The notes beneath the pieces were generated by a model. It saw nothing but the letters and a program-made list of their open reading frames with translations, was not told the origin of the DNA and did not search any database. A stretch of 64,000 nucleotides of DNA from Burkholderia catarinensis (GTDB lineage: Bacteria; Pseudomonadota; Gammaproteobacteria; Burkholderiales; Burkholderiaceae): NCBI RefSeq assembly GCF_001883705.2, contig NZ_MDEQ02000002.1:186001-250000 (forward strand), in the 5' to 3' direction. Each line of letters opens with the position of its first letter. Position 1 is the first letter of the stretch. Shown here piece by piece: positions 1 through 8,276 of this stretch. The position numbers were made by a program, and so were the translations under genes.

Positions 1-1
1 C

Positions 2-598
2 CGCATCGACGTGCGCGTGATCGCCGCGACGCACCGCCCGCTGCTCGCGGCCGTCGAGGCCGGCACGTTCCGCGCGGATCTCTATTACCGGCTCAACATC
101 CTGAACGTCGGCCTGCCGCCGCTGCGCGAGCGCGCGGCCGACATCCCCGCGCTCGCGGCGACGCTGCTCGTGCAGGCCGCGCGTCGCGAGCCGCGCCTGG
201 CCGAACGCCTGCGCGACGCCGGCGATGCCGCGCGCGTGCTCGGCGCAACGCAGGCGAGCCTCGCGCGCTACCGGTGGCCCGGCAACGTGCGCGAACTGCA
301 GAACGTGATCGAGCGGATCGCGGTGGAACTGGCCGAGGAAGCCGACGAAAACGATCCGGCCGCCGCGTGCGGCGCGCTCGATCCCGACGCGCTGCAGGCA
401 ATCGCGCCCGAGCTGTTCGCAACGCCGCCCGACGCGGCCGACGCCGACGATGCGCAGACGCTGCACGCGCGCCGCCGCCGCGCGGAAGCCGACGAGATCC
501 GCGCGGTGCTCGACGCGTGCGGCGGCGACCGCGACCGCGCCTGCGCGATGCTCGGCATCAGCAAGACGACGCTGTGGCGGAAGTTGTCGGCGAAGTAG
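2..598 (+). CDS. prpR: Sigma-54-dependent regulator, PrpR-like, C-terminal part (cut by window start)
   Basis: The reading frame is already open at base 2, so only the last 198 residues are present. They hold the end of the AAA+ sigma-54 activator domain (IAATHR, then FRADLYYRLN and PLRERAADIP, then WPGNVRELQN) and a C-terminal Fis-type helix-turn-helix around GISKTTLWRKL. The long insert between PLRER and WPGNVREL and the ERIAVEL segment resemble PrpR, the activator of the 2-methylcitrate (propionate) operon. The sensor domain that would prove this lies outside the window, so the PrpR name is an inference; the sigma-54 activator class is secure. Other regulators of the class remain possible. 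Confidence 0.75.
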   Translation, partial: RIDVRVIAATHRPLLAAVEAGTFRADLYYRLNILNVGLPPLRERAADIPALAATLLVQAARREPRLAERLRDAGDAARVLGATQASLARYRWPGNVRELQNVIERIAVELAEEADENDPAAACGALDPDALQAIAPELFATPPDAADADDAQTLHARRRRAEADEIRAVLDACGGDRDRACAMLGISKTTLWRKLSAK

Positions 599-646
599 GC
601 AGGATCGGGTTCGCCGCGCCGGTGCGCGCGTGCCCGAGCCGGCTCG

Positions 647-1267
647 TCAGCCGGCCTTGTGATAGTGGCGGTACGCCTTCGCGCGATTGCCGCACGACGA
701 CATCGAGCACCAGCGGCGGCTGCCGTTCTTGCTGTCGTCGATGAACAGCCACTGGCATGCGTCGTTCGCGCAACGTTTGACCTTCGCGAGCCGCGCGCCG
801 CCGAGCAGGTCGATCGCCGACCACAGCACCGGGCTCAGCAGCCCCGCGAGCGTTGCGCCCGCGCCCCCGATCCGCCACGCATAGCCGCCATCGATGCGCG
901 CCAGCGCGACGCGCGGCGACGCTTCCGCCAGAAATCCGCCGAGCAGCGCGAGATCGTCGGCCTGCGGCTCGCGCCGCTCGGCCTGCGCATGAAAGAGCCG
1001 ATACAGCGTCTCGCGCAACGCAAGCGCGCGCGCCAGCATCGCCGGCTCGCCGTCCTCCACGCCGCGCGCGCGGCACGTTTCCGCCAGGCAGGCCGGCACG
1101 CCGGCTTGCTCGCGGCACCACGCCAGCAGGTCGTCCATCGTTCCGAAGGTCTCGGTCGGCGGATCGCTGCCGCGCCAGTACAGCGTGTTCGCGAAATCGA
1201 TGCTCAGGGTTTCGGACGGCGCCGGAATCAGGCAGTCCATCGTGACGGAAGGTTGCGTATCGCTCAT
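647..1267 (-). CDS. CGNR zinc finger / ABATE-domain protein, putative regulator
   Basis: About 206 residues. The C-terminal 45 residues carry a CGNR zinc finger: CANDACQWLF followed by RRWCSMSSCGNRAKAYRHY, giving the usual four cysteines. The N-terminal part (DFANTLYWRG, then a helical region) fits the ABATE stress-response domain that normally precedes this finger. Family members are presumed DNA-binding regulators. I chose the ATG at 1267 (MSDTQPS) because it lies closer to the conserved region; an upstream in-frame start at 1303 would lie inside the left arm of an inverted repeat. The gene is divergent from the VOC protein at 1395, and the shared intergenic region holds a perfect 12-bp inverted repeat that is a likely operator. 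Confidence 0.8.
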   Translation of the reverse strand: MSDTQPSVTMDCLIPAPSETLSIDFANTLYWRGSDPPTETFGTMDDLLAWCREQAGVPACLAETCRARGVEDGEPAMLARALALRETLYRLFHAQAERREPQADDLALLGGFLAEASPRVALARIDGGYAWRIGGAGATLAGLLSPVLWSAIDLLGGARLAKVKRCANDACQWLFIDDSKNGSRRWCSMSSCGNRAKAYRHYHKAG

Positions 1268-1281
1268 GCCCGGATCGTATC

Positions 1282-1342
1282 TAACCACCATGCCGGTTGA
1301 CAAGCCCGCAGGCGCTTTCTAACATAACCAGCATGGTGGTTA
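1282..1342. promoter_or_regulatory. Perfect 12-bp inverted repeat between divergent genes (putative operator)
   Basis: TAACCACCATGC at 1282-1293 is the exact reverse complement of GCATGGTGGTTA at 1331-1342. The two arms are 37 bp apart and sit between the CGNR gene and the VOC gene, overlapping the probable promoters. The position suggests control of both genes, most simply by the CGNR protein, though no binding evidence exists here. Confidence 0.55.
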
Positions 1343-1394
1343 AAACGAAGTGTGCTGCACTGAAGTCCCCTCTCAGTTCAAGGAGCCAACCCAC

Positions 1395-1778
1395 ATGATC
1401 GATCACCTCTCGTTCGGCGTTGCACACATCGGCCGCAGCCGGGCGTTCTACGACAGCACGCTCGGCGCGCTCGGCTACAAGCGGCTGTACAGCGACGACG
1501 GCTCCATCGGGTACGGCACGACCGAACCGGAGCTGTGGTTGCAGCACGCGGCTCGCCCCGTCGTCGCCGATCCCGACTCCGGGCTGCACTTGTCGTTCAG
1601 GGCCGCTTCGCCCGTCGAGGTCGACGCGTTCTACCGCGCCGCGCTCGAGCACGGCGGCCAGGACAACGGCGGGCCCGGCAAGCGTGAACACTACGGCCCC
1701 GGCTACTACGCCGCGTTCGTCGTCGATCCCGACGGCTATCGGCTGGAAGCGCATTGCGAACTCGACAACGTCGTGTGA
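1395..1778 (+). CDS. VOC (glyoxalase/bleomycin-resistance fold) family protein
   Basis: A 127-residue single-domain VOC protein. It begins MIDHLSFGVAHIGRSRAFYD, the typical first beta strand with a metal-ligand histidine, and ends with GPGYYAAFVVDPDGYRLEAHCE, the strand carrying the usual glutamate ligand. The start at 1395 is supported by AAGGAG about 10 bases upstream. Such proteins are lyases, dioxygenases or resistance proteins; the substrate cannot be told from sequence. Divergence from the CGNR gene across an inverted repeat suggests it is that regulator's target, perhaps in a detoxification response (inference). Confidence 0.85.
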   Translation: MIDHLSFGVAHIGRSRAFYDSTLGALGYKRLYSDDGSIGYGTTEPELWLQHAARPVVADPDSGLHLSFRAASPVEVDAFYRAALEHGGQDNGGPGKREHYGPGYYAAFVVDPDGYRLEAHCELDNVV

Positions 1779-1799
1779 TCGCGCCCGCGCAGAAATGCC

Positions 1800-1836
1800 A
1801 AGGGCCCGATTCCGCGCACTGCGGAATCGGGCCCTT
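1800..1836. terminator. Bidirectional hairpin terminator
   Basis: A perfect 16-bp stem (AAGGGCCCGATTCCGC and its complement) closes a 5-base loop. It lies between the converging VOC gene and the fumarylacetoacetate-hydrolase-family gene, and AA/TT pairs at the base of the stem let it work in both directions. Confidence 0.85.
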
Positions 1837-1910
1837 GCTCTTGAATCATCGGGATCCGGTTCCCGGCGACCGCCGGCGGCGGTCGTTCAACGGGATCGCG
1901 GCACGCGCGC

Positions 1911-2759
1911 TTATTGTGCGCCGCGCGTGTGCTGCAGCTGCTCGCCGAGCCCCTCGACGCCGAGGCGCACCCTCTGGCCGGCCTTCAGGAACACCGGCAA
2001 CGGCTTGATGCCCATGCCGACGCCCGGCGGCGTGCCGGTCGTGATCACGTCGCCCGGCTGCAGGCTCATGCAGCTCGACAAATAGGCGATCAGCTGCGCG
2101 ACGGTGAACACCATCGTGCGCGTGTTGCCGTTCTGGTAACGGTGGCCGTCGATTTCGAGCCACAGGTCGAGACGCTGCGGATCGGGCACGTCGTCGCGCG
2201 TGACGAGCCACGGGCCGATCGGGCCGAACGTGTCGAAGCCCTTGCCCTTGTCCCACTGGCCGCCGCGCTCGATCTGCCATTCGCGCTCGGACACGTCGTT
2301 GACGACGCAGTAGCCCGCGACGTAATCGAGCGCGCGGGCTTCGTCGACGTCCTTGCACGTCGCGCCGATCACGACGCCCAGTTCGACTTCCCAGTCCGTC
2401 TTGACGGAACCCTTCGGGATATCGATGCCGTCGTTCGGGCCGCAGATCGAACTCGTCCACTTGCCGAACACGACCGGCTCCTTCGGGACCGGCATGCCGG
2501 CTTCGGCCGCGTGATCGGCATAGTTCAGACCGATGCCGATGAACTTGCCGACATGCCCGACGCACGCGCCGATGCGCGGCTCGCCGGACACGAGCGGCAA
2601 CGTGGCCGGATCGATCGCGCGCAGCCGCGCGAGACCCGCGTCGGACAGCGCATCGCCGGCAAGATCCGGCACATGCGCGGACAGGTCGCGAATCCGGCCG
2701 GCCGCGTCGAGGATACCGGGCTTTTCCTGGCCGGACGGGCCATAGCGAAGCAGTTTCAT
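1911..2759 (-). CDS. Fumarylacetoacetate hydrolase (FAH) family protein
   Basis: 282 residues. The N-terminal 70 residues (MKLLRYGPSGQEKPGILD) form the small FAH N-terminal domain. The catalytic domain follows, with IGLNYADHAAEAG, a substrate-loop segment FGKWTSSICGPNDGI and the acidic metal-ligand segment DWEVELGVVIG. The end is GDVITTGTPPGVGMG, the standard C-terminal signature. Relatives include ureidoglycolate-lyase-annotated proteins and 2,4-diketo-3-deoxy-L-fuconate hydrolase, so C-C bond cleavage of a diketo acid is likely, but the substrate is not known. The start at 2759 has AGAGG upstream. The IclR regulator at 3413 is divergent and may control it. Confidence 0.85.
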   Translation of the reverse strand: MKLLRYGPSGQEKPGILDAAGRIRDLSAHVPDLAGDALSDAGLARLRAIDPATLPLVSGEPRIGACVGHVGKFIGIGLNYADHAAEAGMPVPKEPVVFGKWTSSICGPNDGIDIPKGSVKTDWEVELGVVIGATCKDVDEARALDYVAGYCVVNDVSEREWQIERGGQWDKGKGFDTFGPIGPWLVTRDDVPDPQRLDLWLEIDGHRYQNGNTRTMVFTVAQLIAYLSSCMSLQPGDVITTGTPPGVGMGIKPLPVFLKAGQRVRLGVEGLGEQLQHTRGAQ

Positions 2760-3412
2760 GTGCTCAACCTCTGTTGTCGAATGGGACAGGATACCGGCCG
2801 ACGCAGCCATTCGCGGCCGCGCGCCGGACTGATCGTCGATCGTCGATTGCGCGCGCCGGCGCCGCATCCGGCATGCCGTCGACGCGCGAGGGTCGCGCGG
2901 GCGCAGCGATCGCGGCGCCGCACGGACGTACGGCGCGCATCGAACGGGCGGCCGCCGGTTTGCGCATCGGCGACGACGGCCCGGCACCCGCGACGCGTGC
3001 CGGCCCATGCCGGCCGGCTTCACCCGCGGCCACGCCGTCGCTGGCCCGCAAGCCTTTGTACCATCGGCTGCGCGCCGTGAAATGACGGGCGACGGATACC
3101 GACTATTGGTGCGCCTGCAGACGCTGCGGCGCAGCATCGCGGGCCCGATTCCCTTTCAAAAACCTTGAGCCCGTGCCACCTGCCATAAATACCGGGTATT
3201 CGTAGCTACCCTGTCATCCTGAAAGGGAACTGATCCGTTCTTATTTGGTAACGATCGGCAAAAAGACGCTGCATTGCACACTGAATGTTTGTTGTTGAGC
3301 TCAAACGGAAGGCGTTCGTCGCCACACGCGAGCCCGACACAAGCGGGTTGCAAAATGGGTCAGCGTGCGTCGCCAACCGATCGACGGTAATCCCCCCAAC
3401 TTCACGCCAATA
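2760..3412. other. Long intergenic region between the FAH gene and the IclR gene
   Basis: About 650 bases with no convincing gene; open frames here have codon use unlike the neighbours. It must hold the divergent promoters. The right half (about 3150-3350) is visibly less GC-rich than the surrounding coding DNA. A short perfect palindrome at 3188-3200 is listed separately. Confidence 0.6.
3188..3200. promoter_or_regulatory. 13-bp palindrome, possible IclR operator
   Basis: AATACC-G-GGTATT is a perfect palindrome with a one-base centre, in the relatively AT-rich part of the region upstream of the IclR gene. Its size fits IclR-family operators; assignment to this regulator is an inference. Confidence 0.35.
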
Positions 3413-4234
3413 ATGCAAACAATCAACGACTCGCTTCCCGGCTGCGACGCACGGGAATCGACAGGAGCACTCGACCGTTACCGCGCACCCGCGCTCGACA
3501 AGGGTCTCGACATACTCGAACTCCTGGCGGAGCAGAAGGAAGGACTCACCCGCACCGAAATCACGAAGGAACTCGGCCGCAACGCGAGCGAGATCTACCG
3601 GATGCTCGAACGCCTCGTCGCGCGCCGCTACGTGATGCGCTCGACCGGCGGCGACCGCTACACGCTCAGCCTCAAGCTGTTCGCGCTCGCGCACGGGCAT
3701 CCGCCGATGAACCGGCTGATTGCCGAGGCCTTGCCGCCGATGCAACGCTTCGCCGACTTCTCCGAACAGTCGTGCCACCTGTCCGTCTACGATCGCGGCA
3801 ACCTGCTCGTGATCGCACAGGTCGACGGGCCCGGCCCGTGGGGCGTGTCGGTCCGGCTCGGCTCGCGGGTCGGGCTCGCCGATACGGCATCGGGCCGCGT
3901 GATGCTGTCGTTCCAGGGCCCCGAGCAGCGCGCGCACATGCTGACCGAGCATCGCCAGGTCAAGGGCGAAGCGCCGCTGAACGAGCAGGAACTCGCGTAT
4001 GCGTGCCAGTCCATCCGGCAAGACGGCTACCTGCGCCAGGACAGCCGCCAGGCGTACGGCGTGACCGACCTGACCGCGCCGATCCTCGGGCCGTCCGGCC
4101 ATGCGATCGCGGTGCTGACCTGCCCGTACATGCGCCGGATCGATGCGCACATGGCGCCGTCCGCCGACGTGGTCGTCGAAGGGCTGCGCGACACGGCCGC
4201 CCATCTGTCGATGGGCCGCACCGAGACCTGCTGA
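3413..4234 (+). CDS. IclR family transcriptional regulator
   Basis: 273 residues from the ATG at 3413 (MQTINDSLPG); a GTG at 3365 is also in frame. Residues 25-85 form the winged helix-turn-helix (ALDKGLDILELLAEQ, then TRTEITKELGRNASEIYRMLERL). The rest is the IclR effector-binding domain with YDRGNLLVIAQV, LADTASGRVMLSF and the C-terminal GVTDLTAPILG. IclR proteins usually repress or activate one neighbouring catabolic operon; the divergent FAH-family gene is the obvious candidate. Confidence 0.88.
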   Translation: MQTINDSLPGCDARESTGALDRYRAPALDKGLDILELLAEQKEGLTRTEITKELGRNASEIYRMLERLVARRYVMRSTGGDRYTLSLKLFALAHGHPPMNRLIAEALPPMQRFADFSEQSCHLSVYDRGNLLVIAQVDGPGPWGVSVRLGSRVGLADTASGRVMLSFQGPEQRAHMLTEHRQVKGEAPLNEQELAYACQSIRQDGYLRQDSRQAYGVTDLTAPILGPSGHAIAVLTCPYMRRIDAHMAPSADVVVEGLRDTAAHLSMGRTETC

Positions 4235-4417
4235 CGCGCAGGCTCGACGGAGCGCACCGGGTACGACGCGGTTGCACCGGCCCCGGTCGCGCGCAACGCC
4301 CGTGCGGTGCGCGATGCGCGGTGCCATATCGTGCGCCCACGGCGCTACGCTAGAATAGCGGCCCTCTCAAAAAACTACGGCGGCCGGTTGTCGCGGCCGT
4401 CGTGTCCGATGGATGTC

Positions 4418-4960
4418 ATGGCCAAACTTCTGAACGATCAAGAATTCCAGCGTTTCTCCGAACTTCAGCAGAAGCAGGCAAGCTTCACGATCACGCCCGA
4501 GGAGGCGGACGAGCTGCGCGATATCGTCGCGCACGCGCAGAAGAAGCGCGACGATCGCGCCGCCGCGATGCAGGCGATCGAGAACTACATCGAGCAGTTC
4601 GACATCACGCCCGACGAGCTCTTCTCGCCCGAGCAGATCGGCGACGCGGCCCGCACCTACGGGCTCATCACGGCCACCAAGAAGGAACGCACGCTGCCGC
4701 CGTCGATCACGTTCAACGGCAAGCCGTACCAGTGGACCAAGACGCTTCCGGACGACGTGCGCGGCGCGCTGTTCGACGCGTTCACGTCCGGCGAGTCGGT
4801 CAAACGCTTCATCGCGATGCCGAAGGATGCCGCGCGCTGCGCACTGACGATCGCCCGCCTCGAGCGCGAAACCGGCGCCGTCTATGCCGATCCGCACCTC
4901 GAGGAACTCGCGATTTCGCGCGACCAGGTGAACGACGCGGCGTCGAAACTCGCTGCCTGA
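4418..4960 (+). CDS. Hypothetical protein with an H-NS-like N-terminal segment
   Basis: 180 residues. Two short segments, FTITPEEADELRDIV near residue 23 and IEQFDITPDELFSP near residue 58, resemble the linker helix of the short Burkholderia H-NS proteins (compare EYDITPEELGF in the H-NS gene ending at 8579). The helical, charged first 65 residues look like an oligomerisation module. No TWSGRGR DNA-binding core is present. Instead the C-terminal 85 residues (TFNGKPYQWTKTLPDDVRG, then a helical tail) are a different, unrecognised domain. ATG at 4409 is an alternative start. A 23-bp repeat array lies about 95 bases after the stop. Function unknown. Confidence 0.7.
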   Translation: MAKLLNDQEFQRFSELQQKQASFTITPEEADELRDIVAHAQKKRDDRAAAMQAIENYIEQFDITPDELFSPEQIGDAARTYGLITATKKERTLPPSITFNGKPYQWTKTLPDDVRGALFDAFTSGESVKRFIAMPKDAARCALTIARLERETGAVYADPHLEELAISRDQVNDAASKLAA

Positions 4961-5054
4961 ATGTGACCGTGGGCACGGTTCATGCCTGCCCGCCCCCTCG
5001 CGTGACGCCGGCATTGGCCGGCGCTGCGCCCGCGGGAGCCGTGCGTCCGCATGC

Positions 5055-5330
5055 TCCCGAAAAGCCTCACCTTAGTGTCCCGCAAGCGCTCACCCGCACC
5101 TCCCGGAAAATCTCACCCAAGGCTCCTGGAGACCCTCACCGAAGTCTCCCGAATATCCTCACCGACACCTCCCGCAGCCCCTCACCGACGCGTCCCGGAA
5201 AGGCTCACCGGCGCCTCCCGAAGGTGCTCACCGACCGCTCCCGGGAAGGCTCACCGAACGCTCCCGTATCGGCTCACCACGGCTTCCCGGAAAGGCTCAC
5301 TCGCGGCTCCTGAAAAGTCTCACCTTGGTG
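5055..5330 (+). repeat. Array of twelve perfectly phased 23-bp repeats, TCCCG-N6-CTCACC-N6
   Basis: Units begin at 5055, 5078, 5101, 5124, 5147, 5170, 5193, 5216, 5239, 5262, 5285 and 5308, exactly 23 bases apart. Ten of twelve begin TCCCG; units 4 and 12 have TCCTG. Eleven of twelve have CTCACC starting at position 12; unit 11 has CTCACT. The two 6-base spacers in each unit vary freely. The conserved blocks therefore recur every 11-12 bases, about once per helical turn. The unit length is not a multiple of three, so protein coding is not the selected property. Related copies occur at 8238-8276, 8561-8577 and 31048-31064. Function unknown. Confidence 0.9.
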
Positions 5331-5564
5331 GCGATTTCGAATTTTCGGGGCTGAAACGTGGCAGCGAATGCGCGTGAACCCGTCGCGTGAAGCAACCGTC
5401 ACGGACGAATATCGCAGCACGCAGCAAGCGTTTCCCGGTGCGACGGAAGCATCGATATCCCGGTGGCGAACAGGCGCCGGCACGCTCGCGGGCACTTCGT
5501 CCGGGACGACAAACCCGAATGCTCTGCATTCCTCAATTGTAAAATTCGCAACATGCCGGGATAC

Positions 5565-5594
5565 CGGAGACATCGACTGAATGCGATGTCTCCG
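5565..5594 (-). terminator. Hairpin after the acyltransferase gene
   Basis: CGGAGACATCG at 5565-5575 pairs perfectly with CGATGTCTCCG at 5584-5594 across an 8-base loop, just past the stop of the minus-strand gene ending at 5617. No clear T-run follows, so termination is likely but not certain. Confidence 0.55.
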
Positions 5595-5616
5595 TGCGTC
5601 GGCCATCCGACAAACG

Positions 5617-7974
5617 CTACGGCTGCAACTTCATCCTGAAACCCACGACGCCGGGCTCCTCCGTCGTCGACACCGCAAAGCCGCACGACTTCGCGAGCGA
5701 GATCATCGCCGAGTTCTCGCGCAGCGCCTCGCCGATCATCCATGCGGTTCCGCGCGAGCGCGCGTAGTCGATGATGCGGGCCATCAGCAGCCGGCCAAGC
5801 CCCTTGCCCTTCTGATCGGGCCGCACCGCGATCGCGAACTCCGCCGTCTCGTTGTCGGGATCGGCAACCGCACGCACCACCGCGAGCGTGTGGTCCCGCC
5901 CCGACACATCGATGAACGACACGATGAAGGCCATCTCGCGGTCGTAGTCGATCTGCGTCATGCGCGCCACCTGCGAATGATCGAAGCTGCGCACCGCGCC
6001 GAAGAAACGCATCCGCAGATCGTCCGGCGTCATTGCGCCGAGCAGTTCGTTGTGCGCGGCTTCGTCGTCCGGACGGATCGGACGGATCGTCACCGTCTCG
6101 CCGCGCCACTCGAGCGTCTGTTCGAGGTGGCGCGGATACGGCATGATCGCGAGCCGGCTGCGCCCCGCGGCCAGCGTGATGCGCGGCGAGATCACCTGCG
6201 CGCGGTCGGACAGCACGCGCAGCGTGACCGACATCGCAACGACTTCGCGCACGTCGCAGACGACCTGCGACAGCGCCGTCAACGCGTCGAGCGTCGGCTC
6301 GATGGGCGTGCTGCGCGCATACGGAGAACGTTCCATCACCGCACGGGCGAGCACGGTGTTCAACGGCGGCAGGCCGTAGACGACGAACGGTGCCGATACG
6401 CCGTCCGCAGGCGGCACGGCATAGCGAAACACCGGACCGAAGTTCGAATCGTCGTACATGTCGACCGTGACATCGACGACTTTCGTGCCGGCCGGCTCAG
6501 CGGCCTGCTCGCCCTGCAGGCCAAAATGGGACAGCCAGCGCGACGCGGCGTCGCCGGCCAGTTCATGCTGGCCGGCTTCGACCATCCGGCGCGCATCGGC
6601 CTGCGCGGATGCAACGCACTCGGCCGGCTGCTGCGGCGTGCCCTCGGGCGTCTGCATCAGCAGTTGCCGCCCGAGGTTGTAGTCGACGAGACGCGCATAC
6701 GCACGGGCAAGCCGCTGCGGCGTCGTATGCACGGGAATGCCGTTCGCATGCAGCGCATCGCGCGTCGCCGCGTCGACCGCACCGAAGAAACACGCGAGGA
6801 TGCCGCGATGCGCATACTGCCGCGATTCGATCAGCGTGCGCGCAACCGCATCGGCCGGCGCGCTGTGGGAAGTCGAATGGACGACGAACAGCGTGCCCGT
6901 TTGCGGGAACGGCGCGAGCGCCTTGACCGCCGCGGCGAAGTGTTCGGGCCGTGCAACGTCGCCCAGCGTCAGCGGATTGCCGGGCGCCTCGAGATGCGGC
7001 AGTGCGGCCGACACGGCCGACGTGACCGCCGGCGACCAGTCGGCCAGCACGTCGCGCACCTCGGCGACCGCATCGCCCGCGAGTTTCGCGACGCCCGCAT
7101 CGCTCGTCACGAGCGTCGCCGCGCCACGCGCCGCGACGCGGCCGACGCCGAGCGTCTCGATCTCGTCGAGCAGATCGTCGAGCGCATCGACGCGCACCAT
7201 CCCCGCGCGCTGGAACGCCGCCGTATAAAGCGCATCGCCAGGATCGGCGCGCCCGGTACGCAACGCGAGCACCGGCTTGTTGCGTGCGGCCGCGCGCGCG
7301 GCCGACATGAACTTGCGCGCGGCGCGCACGGTATCGAGCTCGAGCAGGATCGCGCGCGTGCCGGGATCGCTCGCAAGATAGTCGAGCACGTCGCCCGCAT
7401 CGACGTCGGACTCGCTGCCGAGCGCGACGACATGCGAAAAGCCGAGCCCTCGCGCATCGGCCCAGCCGAGCACCGCGTTCGTCAGCGCGTTCGATTGCGA
7501 CACCCACGCGACACCGCCCGATCGCGCCGTATAGGCCGGCGCACCGAAATGCGCATGCCGTGCCGGCGACAGCACGCCGAGGCTGCCGGGCCCGACGATA
7601 CGGAGCACGAATGGCTTCGCCGCCTTGAGCGTGCGATCGAGCGCGGCGAGATCGGCCTCCGTGCGCGCGTCGCCGACGATCACCGCGACGCGCGTGCCGA
7701 GTTCGCCGAGCTTGCGCACGATGCCGGCCCAGGTCGCGGGCGGCGTGCAGATCACGGCAACCGACGGCGGCTCGGGCAACCGGTCGACATCGGAGACGAC
7801 CACATGCCCGTCCAGCTCGCGATATTTCGGATTGACGGGCCACACAGGCCCCTGGAACGCGCCGTCGAGCACGCGCGACCACACCATCGCGCCGATACTG
7901 CCCGCGCGCAATGACGCGCCGACGACCGCAACGGACTTGGGCTGGAACAACGCATCGAGATGGCGAACGGTCAC
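5617..7974 (-). CDS. Acyl-CoA synthetase (NDP-forming)-like / GNAT acetyltransferase fusion (Pat-type protein acetyltransferase)
   Basis: 785 residues from a GTG at 7974, which has GGAG six bases upstream; no ATG fits. Residues 1-450 resemble the CoA-binding and ligase-CoA domains of NDP-forming acetyl-CoA synthetase (FQPKSVAVVGAS, WPVNPKYREL, IVGPGSLGVLSP, WVSQSNALTNAVLGW). A degenerate ATP-grasp-like part follows. The last 165 residues are a GNAT domain (TIRPIRPDDEAAH, then AIAVRPDQKGKGLGRLLM with the acetyl-CoA loop, then AKSCGF). This architecture matches the bacterial Pat/YfiQ lysine acetyltransferases that modify acyl-CoA synthetases. The ligase part probably has a regulatory rather than catalytic role, as in known Pat proteins. 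Confidence 0.85.
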   Translation of the reverse strand: MTVRHLDALFQPKSVAVVGASLRAGSIGAMVWSRVLDGAFQGPVWPVNPKYRELDGHVVVSDVDRLPEPPSVAVICTPPATWAGIVRKLGELGTRVAVIVGDARTEADLAALDRTLKAAKPFVLRIVGPGSLGVLSPARHAHFGAPAYTARSGGVAWVSQSNALTNAVLGWADARGLGFSHVVALGSESDVDAGDVLDYLASDPGTRAILLELDTVRAARKFMSAARAAARNKPVLALRTGRADPGDALYTAAFQRAGMVRVDALDDLLDEIETLGVGRVAARGAATLVTSDAGVAKLAGDAVAEVRDVLADWSPAVTSAVSAALPHLEAPGNPLTLGDVARPEHFAAAVKALAPFPQTGTLFVVHSTSHSAPADAVARTLIESRQYAHRGILACFFGAVDAATRDALHANGIPVHTTPQRLARAYARLVDYNLGRQLLMQTPEGTPQQPAECVASAQADARRMVEAGQHELAGDAASRWLSHFGLQGEQAAEPAGTKVVDVTVDMYDDSNFGPVFRYAVPPADGVSAPFVVYGLPPLNTVLARAVMERSPYARSTPIEPTLDALTALSQVVCDVREVVAMSVTLRVLSDRAQVISPRITLAAGRSRLAIMPYPRHLEQTLEWRGETVTIRPIRPDDEAAHNELLGAMTPDDLRMRFFGAVRSFDHSQVARMTQIDYDREMAFIVSFIDVSGRDHTLAVVRAVADPDNETAEFAIAVRPDQKGKGLGRLLMARIIDYARSRGTAWMIGEALRENSAMISLAKSCGFAVSTTEEPGVVGFRMKLQP

Positions 7975-8237
7975 ATCGGCTCCCTGCGGTAACGAAAGAC
8001 GACCCGATCGGCATGCGGCCGGACAGGCCGTGCGCCGATCGACGCGAACCCCAAGCATAGGCGAAGCGCATGCGGCTGCCTATATGCCGAACGGCTGACT
8101 ATTCGACGAGCGTCAACGCTTGCACCATGGACCTTCAAGACACGCGCGGCCGGGCATCGCCGCACGCCGTCCGCGCCCATTCGCACGGCGCGCACCGCGC
8201 AAGCAACGCGGCGCGACGCTGCCGCCGCTTCCTCAAA

Positions 8238-8276
8238 GGTGAGGATTTACAGGAGCCATGGTGAGCATCTTCGGGA
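8238..8276 (-). repeat. Two-unit copy of the TCCCG-N6-CTCACC repeat (minus strand)
   Basis: GGTGAG at 8238-8243, CAGGA at 8250-8254, GGTGAG at 8260-8265 and CGGGA at 8272-8276. Read on the minus strand this is TCCCG-N6-CTCACC followed by TCCTG-N6-CTCACC. The internal spacers are exactly 6 bases; unit spacing is 22 rather than 23. It lies about 300 bases beyond the 3' end of the H-NS-like gene, in its sense orientation. Confidence 0.75.

Larger units (their letters stand above)
4961..5616. other. Non-coding region holding the 23-bp repeat array
   Basis: About 650 bases between the hypothetical gene ending at 4960 and the end of the acyltransferase gene at 5617. It holds the 12-unit repeat (5055-5330), then a relatively AT-rich stretch around 5330-5560, then a hairpin at 5565-5594. 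Several open frames run through the repeat, but this follows from the absence of TA-rich words in the unit; none has a good ribosome-binding site. Confidence 0.6.

Noticed and set aside
3156..3353. Minus-strand frame of 65 codons upstream of the IclR gene
   Set aside because: It covers the region expected to hold the divergent promoters and has no ribosome-binding site or family resemblance.
5055..5330. CRISPR array
   Set aside because: The conserved blocks are 5-6 bases and spacers 6 bases. No cas gene is nearby.
5051..5377. Open reading frame running through the 23-bp repeat array, with a Ser/Pro/Lys-rich product
   Set aside because: The unit length (23) is not a multiple of three, so the product shows a 23-residue super-repeat forced by the DNA. 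No ribosome-binding site is visible and conservation is in the DNA blocks, not codon positions. A repeat-derived peptide cannot be excluded but is not supported.
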